From contig NZ_SACL01000004.1 of the NCBI RefSeq assembly GCF_004005855.1, positions 488,247 to 552,246 on the forward strand: DNA of 64,000 nt, in the 5' to 3' direction. A program made the position numbers and the translations under genes. Below, in pieces: positions 20,432-29,497 of the stretch; the stretch's first letter is position 1; each line of letters opens with the position of its first letter. This DNA is from Rhodovarius crocodyli. GTDB taxonomy: Bacteria > Pseudomonadota > Alphaproteobacteria > Acetobacterales > Acetobacteraceae. The notes below the pieces were generated by a model that had not been told where the DNA came from, searched no databases, and saw only the letters and a list, made by a program, of their open reading frames with translations.

Positions 20432-21552
20432 GTTTTCTGCGCATCAACGGTGCCGTGCTGCATGTCGAGGAAGCGGGGCCGCCGGGCGGCGTGCCGGTGC
20501 TGCTGATCCATAGCCTGGGGGCGGCCACCGCCATGTGGGCGCCGCAGATCGCGCTGCTTTCCCGCACGCATCGCGTTATCGCCATGGACCTGCCGGGGCA
20601 TGGGTTGTCCGAGGCGCGGCCGGGCGAATACAGCATGGCCGGCCTCGCCGCCGATGCGCTGGGCGTGCTGGATGCGCTGGGTATCGCGGCCGCCCATGTC
20701 GCGGGCGTTTCCATCGGCGGGCGCATCGCGATGGAGATGGCCGCCACCGCCCCCGGCCGCGTGCTGTCGCTGATGCTGTGCGACACCGCACTCGACTTCC
20801 AGCCGCCCAGCCGCTGGGCGGGCCGGATCGAGGCGGTGCTGAAGGACGGCATGGCCCCCATCGTGGATGCCGTGGTGGCCAATTGGGCGGTCGATCAGAC
20901 CCTGGCCTCCACCGCCGGGCTACGCGCCATGGTGGGGCGCACCAACCCGCTGGGCTATGCCGGCTGCGCGGCGGCGCTGCGCGACTGCGCCGCCCCGGGG
21001 CACATTCATCTGCCCACCACCGTCATTTGCGGCGAGCAGGACCCCTCCACGCCGCCCGCCCGCAGCGAGGAGATCGTGGCGCATATCCCCGGTGCCACGC
21101 TGGTGCTGATCGAGGGTGCGGCGCACATCCCCAACCTGGAACGCGCGGATGCGATGAACCGCGCGCTGATGGCGCATCTGACGGCCCTCGCGCCCAAGGG
21201 GCCGGAGGCGGGCATGGCCGTGCGCCGCGCCGTGCTGGGCGATGCGCATGTCGATCGCTCCGAAGCCAACATGACGGAAGTGGACCTGCCCTTCCGCGAG
21301 CTGATCCTGGAAGGCGTGTGGGGGCGGGTCTGGACCCGGCCGGGCCTGTCGCGCCACCAGCGCAGCCTGATCACCCTGACGATGCTGGCGGCCCTTGGCC
21401 TGGATGAGGAATTCCGCCTTCATGTCCGCGCCACCGCCAATACCGGCGTGACGCGCGAGGAAGTGGCCGAGGCGATGCTGCATGTTGCGAGCTATGCGGG
21501 CATCCCGCGCGGCAACCACGCGCTGAAGATCGTGAAGGAGATGCTGGGATGA
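20428..21552 (+). CDS. pcaL: 3-oxoadipate enol-lactonase / 4-carboxymuconolactone decarboxylase fusion
   Basis: A 374-residue two-domain protein. Residues 1 to about 250 are an alpha/beta hydrolase with nucleophile Ser95 in AGVSIGGR (enol-lactonase, PcaD). Residues about 265-374 are the CMD fold (RHQRSLITLTMLAALG, EVAEAMLHVASYAGIP), i.e. PcaC. Together they take 4-carboxymuconolactone to 3-oxoadipate. GTG at 20428 follows GTGAGG and overlaps dctM by four bases; an upstream GTG at 20419 is possible. The next gene starts inside its last codons. Confidence 0.93.
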   Translation: MSFLRINGAVLHVEEAGPPGGVPVLLIHSLGAATAMWAPQIALLSRTHRVIAMDLPGHGLSEARPGEYSMAGLAADALGVLDALGIAAAHVAGVSIGGRIAMEMAATAPGRVLSLMLCDTALDFQPPSRWAGRIEAVLKDGMAPIVDAVVANWAVDQTLASTAGLRAMVGRTNPLGYAGCAAALRDCAAPGHIHLPTTVICGEQDPSTPPARSEEIVAHIPGATLVLIEGAAHIPNLERADAMNRALMAHLTALAPKGPEAGMAVRRAVLGDAHVDRSEANMTEVDLPFRELILEGVWGRVWTRPGLSRHQRSLITLTMLAALGLDEEFRLHVRATANTGVTREEVAEAMLHVASYAGIPRGNHALKIVKEMLG

Positions 21553-22241
21553 GCTTCCGCCCGATCCCGCCCGGGGTGTTCCCGCCCATGGACCTGCCGA
21601 GCTACGGCAGCACCCACAAGCGCCACCCGGACCAGGCGCCGGTCCGCATCCCGCACACGCTGACCGAGACCTCGGCACCGCGCTTCACCTCCTCGGCCTA
21701 TCCCGAGCATCTGGACATGTCCCGCCACAACGGGCGCGAGGCGATGGGCGAGCGCATCATCATCGCGGGCCGCGTGACCGACGAGGATGGCCGCCCGCAG
21801 CCCGGCGTGATGCTGGAGGTGTGGCAGGCCAATGCCGCAGGCCGCTACCAGCTGGACCGCGACCAGCACGACGCGCCGCTCGACCCGAATTTCTCCGGCC
21901 AGGCGCGGGTTTTCACCGATGCGGACGGGAATTGGTCGATCACCACCATCCGCCCCGGTGCCTATCCCTGGCGCAACCACCACAACGCCTGGCGGCCGGT
22001 GCATGTGCATTTCGGCCTGCACGGGGCGGGCTTCGCCCAGCGGCTGGTGACGCAGATGTATTTTCCGGGCGACCCGCTCCTGGCGCTGGACCCCATCTAT
22101 CAGGGCGTGCCCGAGGGCGCCCGCGAGAGGCTGGTCGCGAAGTTCGACCTGGACGTGACCAGGCCCGAATATGCGCTGGGCTACCGCTTCGACATGGTGC
22201 TGCGCGGCAGGCTGGCCACGCCGATGGAGAACCCGGCATGA
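21549..22241 (+). CDS. pcaH: protocatechuate 3,4-dioxygenase beta subunit
   Basis: 230 residues. The beta subunit holds the catalytic Fe(III), bound by two Tyr and two His. The His pair is visible in PVHVHFGLHG and a ligand Tyr in GAYPWRNHHNAW. LEVWQANAAGRYQ is the intradiol dioxygenase signature. It cleaves protocatechuate to 3-carboxy-cis,cis-muconate with PcaG. ATG overlaps pcaL by four bases. Confidence 0.95.
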   Translation: MSFRPIPPGVFPPMDLPSYGSTHKRHPDQAPVRIPHTLTETSAPRFTSSAYPEHLDMSRHNGREAMGERIIIAGRVTDEDGRPQPGVMLEVWQANAAGRYQLDRDQHDAPLDPNFSGQARVFTDADGNWSITTIRPGAYPWRNHHNAWRPVHVHFGLHGAGFAQRLVTQMYFPGDPLLALDPIYQGVPEGARERLVAKFDLDVTRPEYALGYRFDMVLRGRLATPMENPA

Positions 22242-22771
22242 TCACCGCCTCCCAGACCTCCGGCCCGTTCTGGCACCTGATCGACTTTCCGGAATGGGCC
22301 GACCTGCTGCGCGCCGGCGGGCCGAATGACGGCGTGGCGGGCAGCCGCATCACCCTGACCGGCACCGTGACCGACGGCGACGGCGCCGTCTGCCCGGACG
22401 CGATGATCGAGATCTGGCAGGCCGGCCCCGATGGCGCCTATGAGGCCGGCTTCCATGGCTTCGGCCGCTGCGCGACGGATGCCCAGGGGCGGTTCCGCTT
22501 CGCCACCCTGAAGCCCGGACCGGTGCCCGGCCCCGGCAACTCCCTCCAGGCCCCGCACATCACGCTGGCCATCTTCGCCCGCGGGCTGATGCACCACCTG
22601 ACCACCCGCGCCTATTTCGCGGGCGAGGCCCTGAACGAGACCGACCCCATCCTGGCCCTGGTGCCTGAGGGCCGGCGCGGCACGCTGATCGCGCGCGAGG
22701 CCTCGCCCGGCCATTGGAACCTCGACATCCGCCTGCAGGGCGACCACGAAACCGTATTCCTGGATATCTGA
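22238..22771 (+). CDS. pcaG: protocatechuate 3,4-dioxygenase alpha subunit
   Basis: 177 residues, starting with the family's ITASQTSGPFWHL; ATG at 22238 overlaps the pcaH stop (ATGA). It has the intradiol signature (MIEIWQAGPDGAY) and the HITLAIFARGLMHHL block, but as usual for the alpha chain it lacks the full iron-ligand set. It completes the PcaGH heteromer. Confidence 0.95.
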   Translation: MITASQTSGPFWHLIDFPEWADLLRAGGPNDGVAGSRITLTGTVTDGDGAVCPDAMIEIWQAGPDGAYEAGFHGFGRCATDAQGRFRFATLKPGPVPGPGNSLQAPHITLAIFARGLMHHLTTRAYFAGEALNETDPILALVPEGRRGTLIAREASPGHWNLDIRLQGDHETVFLDI

Positions 22772-22775
22772 CCGC

Positions 22776-24125
22776 ATGACCGTGAATCCCGCCGACGCCC
22801 CGGTGCTGGGCGCCCTCTATGGTTCCGACGCGATGCGCGCCGCGATGGGCGAGCGCGCCTTCCTGGCCCGCATGCTGGATGTCGAGGTGGGCCTCGCCCG
22901 CGCCCAGGCGCGGCTGAACATCATCCCCGCCGAGGCCGCCGAGGCCATCGCGGTGGCCGCCGACGTGGACAAGCTGGACCTGCCGGCGCTGGCCGCCGCC
23001 ACCCGCAACACCGGCTATCCGGTGGTGGGGCTGGTGAAGCAGCTCTCCGCCCTGGCCGGGCCCGACGCCGGGCGCTGGACCCATTGGGGTGCCACGACGC
23101 AGGACATCATGGACAGCGCCATCGTGCTGCAGATGCGCCAGGGCCTGGCGCTGATCCGCATGGACTTGGTCTATCTCAACACCGCGCTGGCGGGCCTCGC
23201 GCAGCGCTGGCGCGACACGCCGATGGCCGGCCGCACCCATCTGCAGCACGCCCTGCCCGTCACCTTCGGCTACAAGGCGGCGGTGTGGCTCTCGCCGCTG
23301 ATCTCGATGAAGGAACGGCTGGACCAGCTGCGCCCGCGCGTGGAGCGCCTGCAGTTCGGCGGCGCCGCCGGCACGCTGGCCAGCCTCGGCGACCAGGCGC
23401 TGATGGTGCAGGAGGAGCTGGGCCGTGAGCTGGGCCTGCCGGTGCCCGACATCACCTGGCATGTCGCCCGCGACGGCTTCACGGAGGCGGTGAACTTCCT
23501 CGGCCTGCTGACCGGGTCCCTGGCCAAGATCGCACTGGACGTGATGCTGATGAGCCAGACCGAGCTGGGCGAGGTCTCGGAGGCCCATGCCCCCGGGCGC
23601 GGCGGCAGCTCCACCATGCCGCAGAAGCGCAACCCGATTTCCTGCGAATACGTCCAGGCCCAGGCGCGCGGCGTGCAGGCGCTGGCCGGGCAGATGATGG
23701 GCGCCATGGCGCAGGATTTCGAGCGCGGCACCGGCAATTGGCAGACCGAGCTTCTGGCCATCGGCCAGGCCTTCAACCTGACCCATGGCGCGCTGCAGGC
23801 CAGCCGCGACATCATCGAGGGGCTGGTGGTCGACCCCGCGCGGATGGCCAGGAACCTGGACGCCACCCACGGGCTGATCGTGGGCGAGCAGGTGATGATG
23901 GGGCTGGCCCCGGTGCTGGGGCGCGGCACGGCGCACCACCTGGTGAACCACGCCTGCGACAAGGCGCTGGCCGAGGGCCGCCCGCTGGCCGAGGTGCTGC
24001 TGGCGGAACCCGCGGTCGCCACCAGCATGACACCAGAGGCGGTACTGCGCCTGACCGACCCCAAGACCTATCTGGGGCAGTGCGGGGCGTTCGTGGATAA
24101 GGTGCTGGCGCGGCTGGCGGGGTGA
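22776..24125 (+). CDS. pcaB: 3-carboxy-cis,cis-muconate cycloisomerase
   Basis: 449 residues of the fumarase/aspartase superfamily. The signature loop GGSSTMPQKRNPISCE carries the catalytic Ser, and HWGATTQDIMDS and AGRTHLQHALPVTFG are the other two conserved regions. It forms the lactone that PcaL decarboxylates. It starts 4 bp after pcaG. pcaIJ, pcaF and a pca regulator are not in the window. Confidence 0.94.
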   Translation: MTVNPADAPVLGALYGSDAMRAAMGERAFLARMLDVEVGLARAQARLNIIPAEAAEAIAVAADVDKLDLPALAAATRNTGYPVVGLVKQLSALAGPDAGRWTHWGATTQDIMDSAIVLQMRQGLALIRMDLVYLNTALAGLAQRWRDTPMAGRTHLQHALPVTFGYKAAVWLSPLISMKERLDQLRPRVERLQFGGAAGTLASLGDQALMVQEELGRELGLPVPDITWHVARDGFTEAVNFLGLLTGSLAKIALDVMLMSQTELGEVSEAHAPGRGGSSTMPQKRNPISCEYVQAQARGVQALAGQMMGAMAQDFERGTGNWQTELLAIGQAFNLTHGALQASRDIIEGLVVDPARMARNLDATHGLIVGEQVMMGLAPVLGRGTAHHLVNHACDKALAEGRPLAEVLLAEPAVATSMTPEAVLRLTDPKTYLGQCGAFVDKVLARLAG

Positions 24126-24133
24126 AGGGCGTC

Positions 24134-25657
24134 ATGGCTCGCGGGTGGCTGCTGTGCGCGGTGCTGCTGGCATCCGCCTGCTCGAACCTCGTCGAGCCCC
24201 GCATTCCCGAGCCATGGGTGGCCCCGGCAGAAGTCGCTGCAGAGTATGGCGGCACGCCATCGCTCCTCGCCATCTCGCCGGATGGCAGCCGGCTGGCGAT
24301 CGCGATCCGCACGCTGATTTCAGGTGGAGAGGACCATTGGAGTTCTTCGGTCGCAGTTGTCGATGCCGACAGCGGCCGCATCCTCGTGCGCACCTCGGCG
24401 GAGCCTGGTCAGATCGACTCCATGGCCATTTCGGCCGACAACGGCCGGCTGCTTCTATCGAGACGGTGCAATCCCTACCCAAACCCATCCTGCGCGTCGG
24501 CGGCCGAGTATGATGTGAACAGCGGGCAGGTGATAACCCGTCATCAGCTTCCCATCCTCGGAAGCTCTGAAGTCGGCTTTTCGGCCAACGGACGGCCGTT
24601 GGTCCTGTTTCATGGCTATATGCTCTCGTACGCGACGCTGCACGCGTTGAACGGCAATCATCCAACGCGGGTTGGTACGTGGTCCGGTTATCAGGTTAAC
24701 CGCGTCAGTTTCGGCGGGTTCGATAGCAACGGCTCGGTACGTATTATTACGGATACTGGCCAGATGATCCTGGATCCCGAAGCCAGGCCGAGTACCAGCC
24801 GCCCCCCGTCCCCCGGCGTGCCCAGACTGGGCAACGCGGTCCCGGCAATCGGCACTCCCCGGCCCTACCTTCAGTTTGCGACGAGATCGGCAGAAGGTTG
24901 GGAGAATGGGCCGCCCTACATCAACCTGGCCGACGAGGTTGCACACGTCAGATACACGCCGATCGGGATGCCGGCCCGCGTCATTGAGTTGCCCGACAAT
25001 GTGCAGGTCATGTCTCATGCCATGACCATCGACGGACACCGTGCCGCTTATATCGGGGCACCAGCCGGCGCATCGCCTGCACTGTATATGATGGAGTTGG
25101 CGGGCGGGTCGGCGCCTGTCATTCGGCGCCTGCAGTCCCTCTCGGAACTGCGCCTGGGTCGCACGGCCCTGAATGCGCGTTTCGAAGCCACAGACCTTCT
25201 TGCCAGGCTTCACGCGGCCACGTTGCGAGGTGTCGCCGTGAATCCTGCGCGGATGCTTGCCTTGTTGGGGCTGCGGTCAGCCGGACTTCCAGCGCCGCGG
25301 GGCCATCCCGGCCGCGAGTGGTTGACGGGCGAGCTTTCTCCCACCGGATACCTCGCCTATGCCGGCAGCGGCCGCGGCCATGGTCTTGAGAGGTTTGCCG
25401 TCGCGCTCCTGCTCGGCCCCAATATCGGCCCCTGCATCACTGCGGACGCCGTCAGTGACCTGTTTGGTGTGCCTGATCCAGACCGCTTTATGCCGCGGTG
25501 GAGAACGTTCCGTCAGGCACGAAACGAGATGGAATATCGCTACGGTAACGGCGCCTGGATACGATTCACCTTCGGTCATCAATCCTGCGTCCTGGGCGTT
25601 GAGCTCGGCCGAGCCTTCTCGGCCGAACTGGCAAGCCAGGCACGCCTTCAACCATGA
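24134..25657 (+). CDS. putative lipoprotein with WD40/PD40-like N-terminus
   Basis: About 507 residues from the ATG at 24134 (AAGGG upstream); GTG at 24122 overlapping the pcaB stop is an alternative. The signal WLLCAVLLASAC gives a lipobox-like Cys. Early segments (LAISPDGSRLAIAI, MAISADNGRLLLS, VGFSANGRPLVLF) look like beta-propeller blades. The C-terminal third has a WRTFRQARNEMEYRYGNGAW segment I do not recognise. Composition is less GC-rich and codon use less biased than in the neighbours, which suggests a different origin. Its 3' end overlaps the convergent amidohydrolase by 10 bp. Confidence 0.6.
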   Translation: MARGWLLCAVLLASACSNLVEPRIPEPWVAPAEVAAEYGGTPSLLAISPDGSRLAIAIRTLISGGEDHWSSSVAVVDADSGRILVRTSAEPGQIDSMAISADNGRLLLSRRCNPYPNPSCASAAEYDVNSGQVITRHQLPILGSSEVGFSANGRPLVLFHGYMLSYATLHALNGNHPTRVGTWSGYQVNRVSFGGFDSNGSVRIITDTGQMILDPEARPSTSRPPSPGVPRLGNAVPAIGTPRPYLQFATRSAEGWENGPPYINLADEVAHVRYTPIGMPARVIELPDNVQVMSHAMTIDGHRAAYIGAPAGASPALYMMELAGGSAPVIRRLQSLSELRLGRTALNARFEATDLLARLHAATLRGVAVNPARMLALLGLRSAGLPAPRGHPGREWLTGELSPTGYLAYAGSGRGHGLERFAVALLLGPNIGPCITADAVSDLFGVPDPDRFMPRWRTFRQARNEMEYRYGNGAWIRFTFGHQSCVLGVELGRAFSAELASQARLQP

Positions 25658-26886
25658 AGCACCGCAGGCGCACGGCTGACCGTGCGCCTGCCATTCTTGA
25701 ACACATGCAGCACCGGCGCCACGGTCCGGATCGCCTCGATCTCGCTTACCGCATCCAGCACCACCAGATCGGCCGGCCCGCCCACTGCCACGCCGAAATC
25801 CTCCTGCCGCAGGATCTTCGCGCCATTCCCGCCTGACATCTCCCAGATCTGCGCGATCTCGTCGTCGCGCCCGCGCTGAATGATGTTGGCGTACAGGTTG
25901 GCCATGCGGATCATCTGCCCGTCGCCCAGCGGGGTGAACGGGTTCAGGATGTTGTTGCTGGCAATGTTGCACAGCACGCCGGCGTCCATCAGCGCATTGG
26001 CGTCGGCCACGCTGCGCGGCACATTGTGGTCCTTGTGCCGCCCGCCCAGGAACAGGTCGGTGGCCGGCAGCACGGTCAGCGCCACGCCAGCGTCCTTCAG
26101 CCGCTGCGCGGCCTTCAGCACCTCGGCGGGCGGGATGGTGGACAGCTTGCTGACATGGCCGATGGTCACGCGGCCGCCATAGCCGAACTTCTCCGCCAGG
26201 TCGCAGACCAGCCACAGATCCAGGTGATCGGCCGAGGCACCGCTGTCCAGGTGCATGTCGATGTCCACGTCGAACTCGCGCGCCATCTCGAACACGCGGT
26301 GGATCTGCGCCGCCGGGTCGCTGTCATAGCTGGGGGCGGCGCCGACCACGGTCGCGCCGTTCCTCAGCGCCTGCACCATCAGCTCATCGGTGCCGGGGTA
26401 GTTGGTCAGCCCCTCCTGCGGCATCACGCAGATCTCGAGGTCGATGGCCCAGGCATAGCGGCGCTTCACCTCCAGGATGCCTTCGATGGCCCGCATGCCG
26501 AGCTTGGGGTCCACCTCCACATGGCTGCGCATGCGGGTGCAGCCATGGCTGATGCACTTCTCCAGCGTGCGGCTCGCGCGTTCGGTCACGTCCTCGACCG
26601 TGAAACTCGGCTTGACGGCGGAAACCCGCTCCATCGCGCCATGCGGGAAGCGCTGCGCCTCACAGGCGCAGCGGTCCAGGATGCAGGTCTTGTCCAGGTG
26701 GATATGGGTCTCGACGAAGCCGGGGCCCACGATGCGGCCGCCGGCCTGCACCACCTCGGCGGCGGCACCGCCCAGTTGCGGCGCGATGGCCGCGATGCGG
26801 CCCTTGCTCACGCCTATATCCATCGCCGGTGCATCAGGCGCGGAATTGGGCAGGCGCACTTCGCGCAGCAGCAGGTCGAAGTCCAT
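25648..26886 (-). CDS. amidohydrolase, cytosine deaminase-like
   Basis: 412 residues. Metal-dependent hydrolase of the cytosine deaminase/AtzC type: PGFVETHIHLDKT (first His pair), SHVEVDPKLG, DMHLDSGAS, and GHVSKLS with a further His; the late Asp is in NIASNNILNPFTPLGDG. The C-terminus returns to the small beta domain (GGPADLVVLDA). It deaminates or hydrolyses a small N-heterocycle or amide; exact substrate not deducible. It is divergent from the Bug receptor gene. Confidence 0.82.
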   Translation of the reverse strand: MDFDLLLREVRLPNSAPDAPAMDIGVSKGRIAAIAPQLGGAAAEVVQAGGRIVGPGFVETHIHLDKTCILDRCACEAQRFPHGAMERVSAVKPSFTVEDVTERASRTLEKCISHGCTRMRSHVEVDPKLGMRAIEGILEVKRRYAWAIDLEICVMPQEGLTNYPGTDELMVQALRNGATVVGAAPSYDSDPAAQIHRVFEMAREFDVDIDMHLDSGASADHLDLWLVCDLAEKFGYGGRVTIGHVSKLSTIPPAEVLKAAQRLKDAGVALTVLPATDLFLGGRHKDHNVPRSVADANALMDAGVLCNIASNNILNPFTPLGDGQMIRMANLYANIIQRGRDDEIAQIWEMSGGNGAKILRQEDFGVAVGGPADLVVLDAVSEIEAIRTVAPVLHVFKNGRRTVSRAPAVLHG

Positions 26887-26998
26887 TCCGGGGCGCTCCT
26901 GTGATTGTCTGACATTATACTGGACCCAGCCCAGCCCGCGCGAAAGCCGCCGATCAAGGCAGTTCGCCGGGCCCTACGTCCAGGACTGGAGAACACCT

Positions 26999-27973
26999 GT
27001 GCATCCTGCCCAGCCCGCAAGCATCGCCCGCCGAACCCTGCTGGGGTCCATGCTGGCCACCCCCGCGCTGGCGCAGGCCAACTGGCCCGACCGCCCGATC
27101 CGCTGGATCATCAACTTCCCGCCCGGCGGCGCTGCGGACATCCTCAGCCGTATCCTGGCCGAGCATTTCGGCGCCCGCTTCGGCCAGCCCATCGTGGTGG
27201 AGAACCGGCCCGGCGCCGGCGGCATGGTGGGGGCGGACATCGTGGCCAAGGCGCGCGGGGATGCGCATACGGTTATGATCTCCTCCGCCTCCTCGCATGG
27301 GATCGGGCCCGTGCTGTATCGCAGCGTGCCCTATGACCCGCTGGCGGATTTCACCCATGTGCATCTGGTGGGCAGCTTCCCGTCGGTGCTGGCGGTGAAC
27401 GGCAGCTCTCCCATCCAGGATTTCGCGGGCTTCATGGCCGCCGCCCGGCCGGGCGGCATGACCTATGCCACCGGCGGCAACGGCACGATGAACCATCTGG
27501 TGGGCCAGTTGCTGAAGCAGGAAGGCCGCGTCGAGCTGACCCATGTGCCCTATCGCGGTTCCGCCGCCGCCATGACGGATGTGATGGCGGGCCAGGTGCC
27601 TGCGGTGATGGAGAGCCTGCCCACCGCCATGGGCCATTTCCGCGGCGGCCGGCTGAAGCCCATCGCGCAGTCCGAGGAAGCCCGCGACTCCACCCTGCCC
27701 GAGGTGCCGACCTTCCGGGAACTGGGCCTGCCCGGCGTGACCAGCAGCAACTGGTTCGGCTTCAGCATCGCGTCAGGCGTGCCGGCCGCGGTGGTGGAGC
27801 GCTGGGAGGGCGCGATGAAGGAGGCGCTGGCCGCCCCCATGGTGCAGCAGCGCTTCGCGGCCATCGGCGTGCGCCCCGGCACGCTGGGCCCCGCTGCCTA
27901 CACCGCGCTCATCACCTCGGAGCTGGACCGCTGGCGCCAGGTGATCCGGGCCAACAACATCCAGGCCGACTGA
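26999..27973 (+). CDS. tripartite tricarboxylate transporter receptor (Bug family)
   Basis: 324 residues. GTG at 26999 with GGAGAA five bases upstream is the best start; the N-terminus ARRTLLGSMLATPALAQA is a signal peptide. Bug family features: WPDRPIRWIINFPPGGAAD, VVENRPGAGGMVGAD and VPTFRELGLPG. It binds a small organic anion. No tctA or tctB permease is in the window, so it is an orphan receptor, as is frequent in this group. It may serve the neighbouring amidohydrolase substrate. Confidence 0.92.
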   Translation: MHPAQPASIARRTLLGSMLATPALAQANWPDRPIRWIINFPPGGAADILSRILAEHFGARFGQPIVVENRPGAGGMVGADIVAKARGDAHTVMISSASSHGIGPVLYRSVPYDPLADFTHVHLVGSFPSVLAVNGSSPIQDFAGFMAAARPGGMTYATGGNGTMNHLVGQLLKQEGRVELTHVPYRGSAAAMTDVMAGQVPAVMESLPTAMGHFRGGRLKPIAQSEEARDSTLPEVPTFRELGLPGVTSSNWFGFSIASGVPAAVVERWEGAMKEALAAPMVQQRFAAIGVRPGTLGPAAYTALITSELDRWRQVIRANNIQAD

Positions 27974-27979
27974 GCACGC

Positions 27980-28016
27980 AAAAAAAGACCGCCCCATGGG
28001 TCTTAGGGGCGGCCTT
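27980..28016 (-). terminator. rho-independent terminator, stronger on minus strand
   Basis: GACCGCCCC and GGGGCGGCC form a 9-bp stem (one G-U pair) around a 10-base loop. On the minus strand it is followed by seven T residues, so it ends the SCP2-thiolase transcript; on the plus strand it lies directly after the Bug receptor stop and may serve both genes. Confidence 0.75.
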
Positions 28017-28110
28017 CAAGTCCAAGGTTGAGGAAGGCAAAGCTGCCAGGCGGTCAAATCCGGCCTGACAGCGGGAATCTGGCGCGCCAGGAGACGGTTT
28101 CAAGAGGCCG

Positions 28111-29292
28111 TCACACGCGCTCCAGAATAGAGACATAATTGGCGACCGCGGCACCGCCCATGTTGAACACGCCCGCCACATCGGCGCGCGGCAACTGCAT
28201 GTCGCCCGCCTCTCCGCACAGCTGCATCGCGGTGATCGCGTGCATGGAAACCCCGGTGGCCCCGATCGGGTGGCCCTTGGATTTCAGCCCGCCGGAGCGG
28301 TTGAGCGGAAGGCGTCCGCCCTTCGCGGTCACGCCCTCCAGCACCGGCCGCGCGCCCTGCCCTTCGGGCGCCAGGCCCATCGCCTCGCCGATCAGCAATT
28401 CCGCGATGGTGAAGCAGTCATGCACCTCGGCGAAGGACAGGTCGCCGAGCGCGAGCCCCGCCGCCGAGAGCGCCCGCGCCCAGGCCTCACGCGGGCCCTC
28501 GAAGCGGATGATGTCGCGGCTGGCCATGGGCAGGAAGTCCTGCACATGGGCGGTGGCGCGGAAGCGCACGGCACGCGGCGCGCCCTCCGCCGCATCGCCC
28601 GAGGCAATGACCAGCGCCGCCGCCCCGTCGCTGACCAGGGAGCAGTCCGTGCGCTTCAAGGGCGGGGCGACGAAGGGATTCTTCTCGCTCTCGGCACGGC
28701 AGAAGGCGAAGCCCAGATCCTTGCGCATCTGCGCATAGGGGTTGTCGACGCCATTGGCGTGGTTCTTGGCGGCGATGGTGGCCAGCGCGTCGGACTGGTC
28801 GCCATGGCGCTGGAAATAGGCATCGGCGATGCGGCCGAACACGCCCGCGAAGCCGCCCGTGATGTCGCTCTCCTGCTTCATGTAGCTGGCCTTGAGCAGG
28901 ATCTCCCCGATCTCGGGGCCGGGTGTGGAGGTCATCTTCTCCACCCCCACCACCAGCACGCGCTTTCCGCGCCGCGCGCCCAGGAAATCCAGCGCGCCAT
29001 GAATGGCGGCGCTGCCGGTGGCGCAGGCATTCTCATAGCGGGTGACGGGGCGGAAGCGCAGTTCCGGCACCGCCTGCAGAACCAGGGAGGCGGTGAAGTC
29101 CTGCTTCTGGAAGCCGCCGTTGAAATGGCCGAGGAACACCGCGTCGATGTCGCCGGGCTCCAGCCCCGCATGCTCGATGGCCTGGCGCGCGACGAGGCCG
29201 ATCAGCGCCTCGGTATCGGGCGCCTCCTCCAGCCGGCCGAAGCGGCTGTGGGCCCAGCCCACGATGCAGGGATTATCCGCCGAATGGTCCAT
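28111..29292 (-). CDS. SCP2-type thiolase (acetyl-CoA acetyltransferase family)
   Basis: 393 residues. The nucleophilic Cys is intact in YENACATGSAAIHG, and the C-terminal His motif is GLKSKGHPIGATGV, followed by NMGGAAVAN. This is the lipid-transfer/SCP2 thiolase branch, so it should do thiolytic cleavage or condensation of an acyl-CoA. ATG at 29292 is chosen because GGGAGG lies just upstream. It could act downstream of beta-ketoadipate metabolism but is not a typical PcaF. The 205 bp before it hold no gene. Confidence 0.88.
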   Translation of the reverse strand: MDHSADNPCIVGWAHSRFGRLEEAPDTEALIGLVARQAIEHAGLEPGDIDAVFLGHFNGGFQKQDFTASLVLQAVPELRFRPVTRYENACATGSAAIHGALDFLGARRGKRVLVVGVEKMTSTPGPEIGEILLKASYMKQESDITGGFAGVFGRIADAYFQRHGDQSDALATIAAKNHANGVDNPYAQMRKDLGFAFCRAESEKNPFVAPPLKRTDCSLVSDGAAALVIASGDAAEGAPRAVRFRATAHVQDFLPMASRDIIRFEGPREAWARALSAAGLALGDLSFAEVHDCFTIAELLIGEAMGLAPEGQGARPVLEGVTAKGGRLPLNRSGGLKSKGHPIGATGVSMHAITAMQLCGEAGDMQLPRADVAGVFNMGGAAVANYVSILERV

Positions 29293-29497
29293 TTCTTCAT
29301 TCCTCCCATACATTCCGGCCCGGAACGCCTTGTAACCTCATGCGCGCGGTAGCGAATCAGTGGTGCTTGCATCACTTTACAGCGATGGTTGCAGGCGGCA
29401 GGGGATTTGCTCGCGACCAGACGCCCGTTTCCTGGAGCCGGAGCCCGCACCGGGCGCGGCCATGGTGCAACGGTGCGGCGCAGGAGAAAAGGTTTAG

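Noticed and set aside
28111..29292. PcaF (3-oxoadipyl-CoA thiolase) to complete the pca pathway
   Set aside because: The sequence is SCP2/lipid-transfer type in motif layout, and it is separated from pcaB by three unrelated genes on mixed strands.
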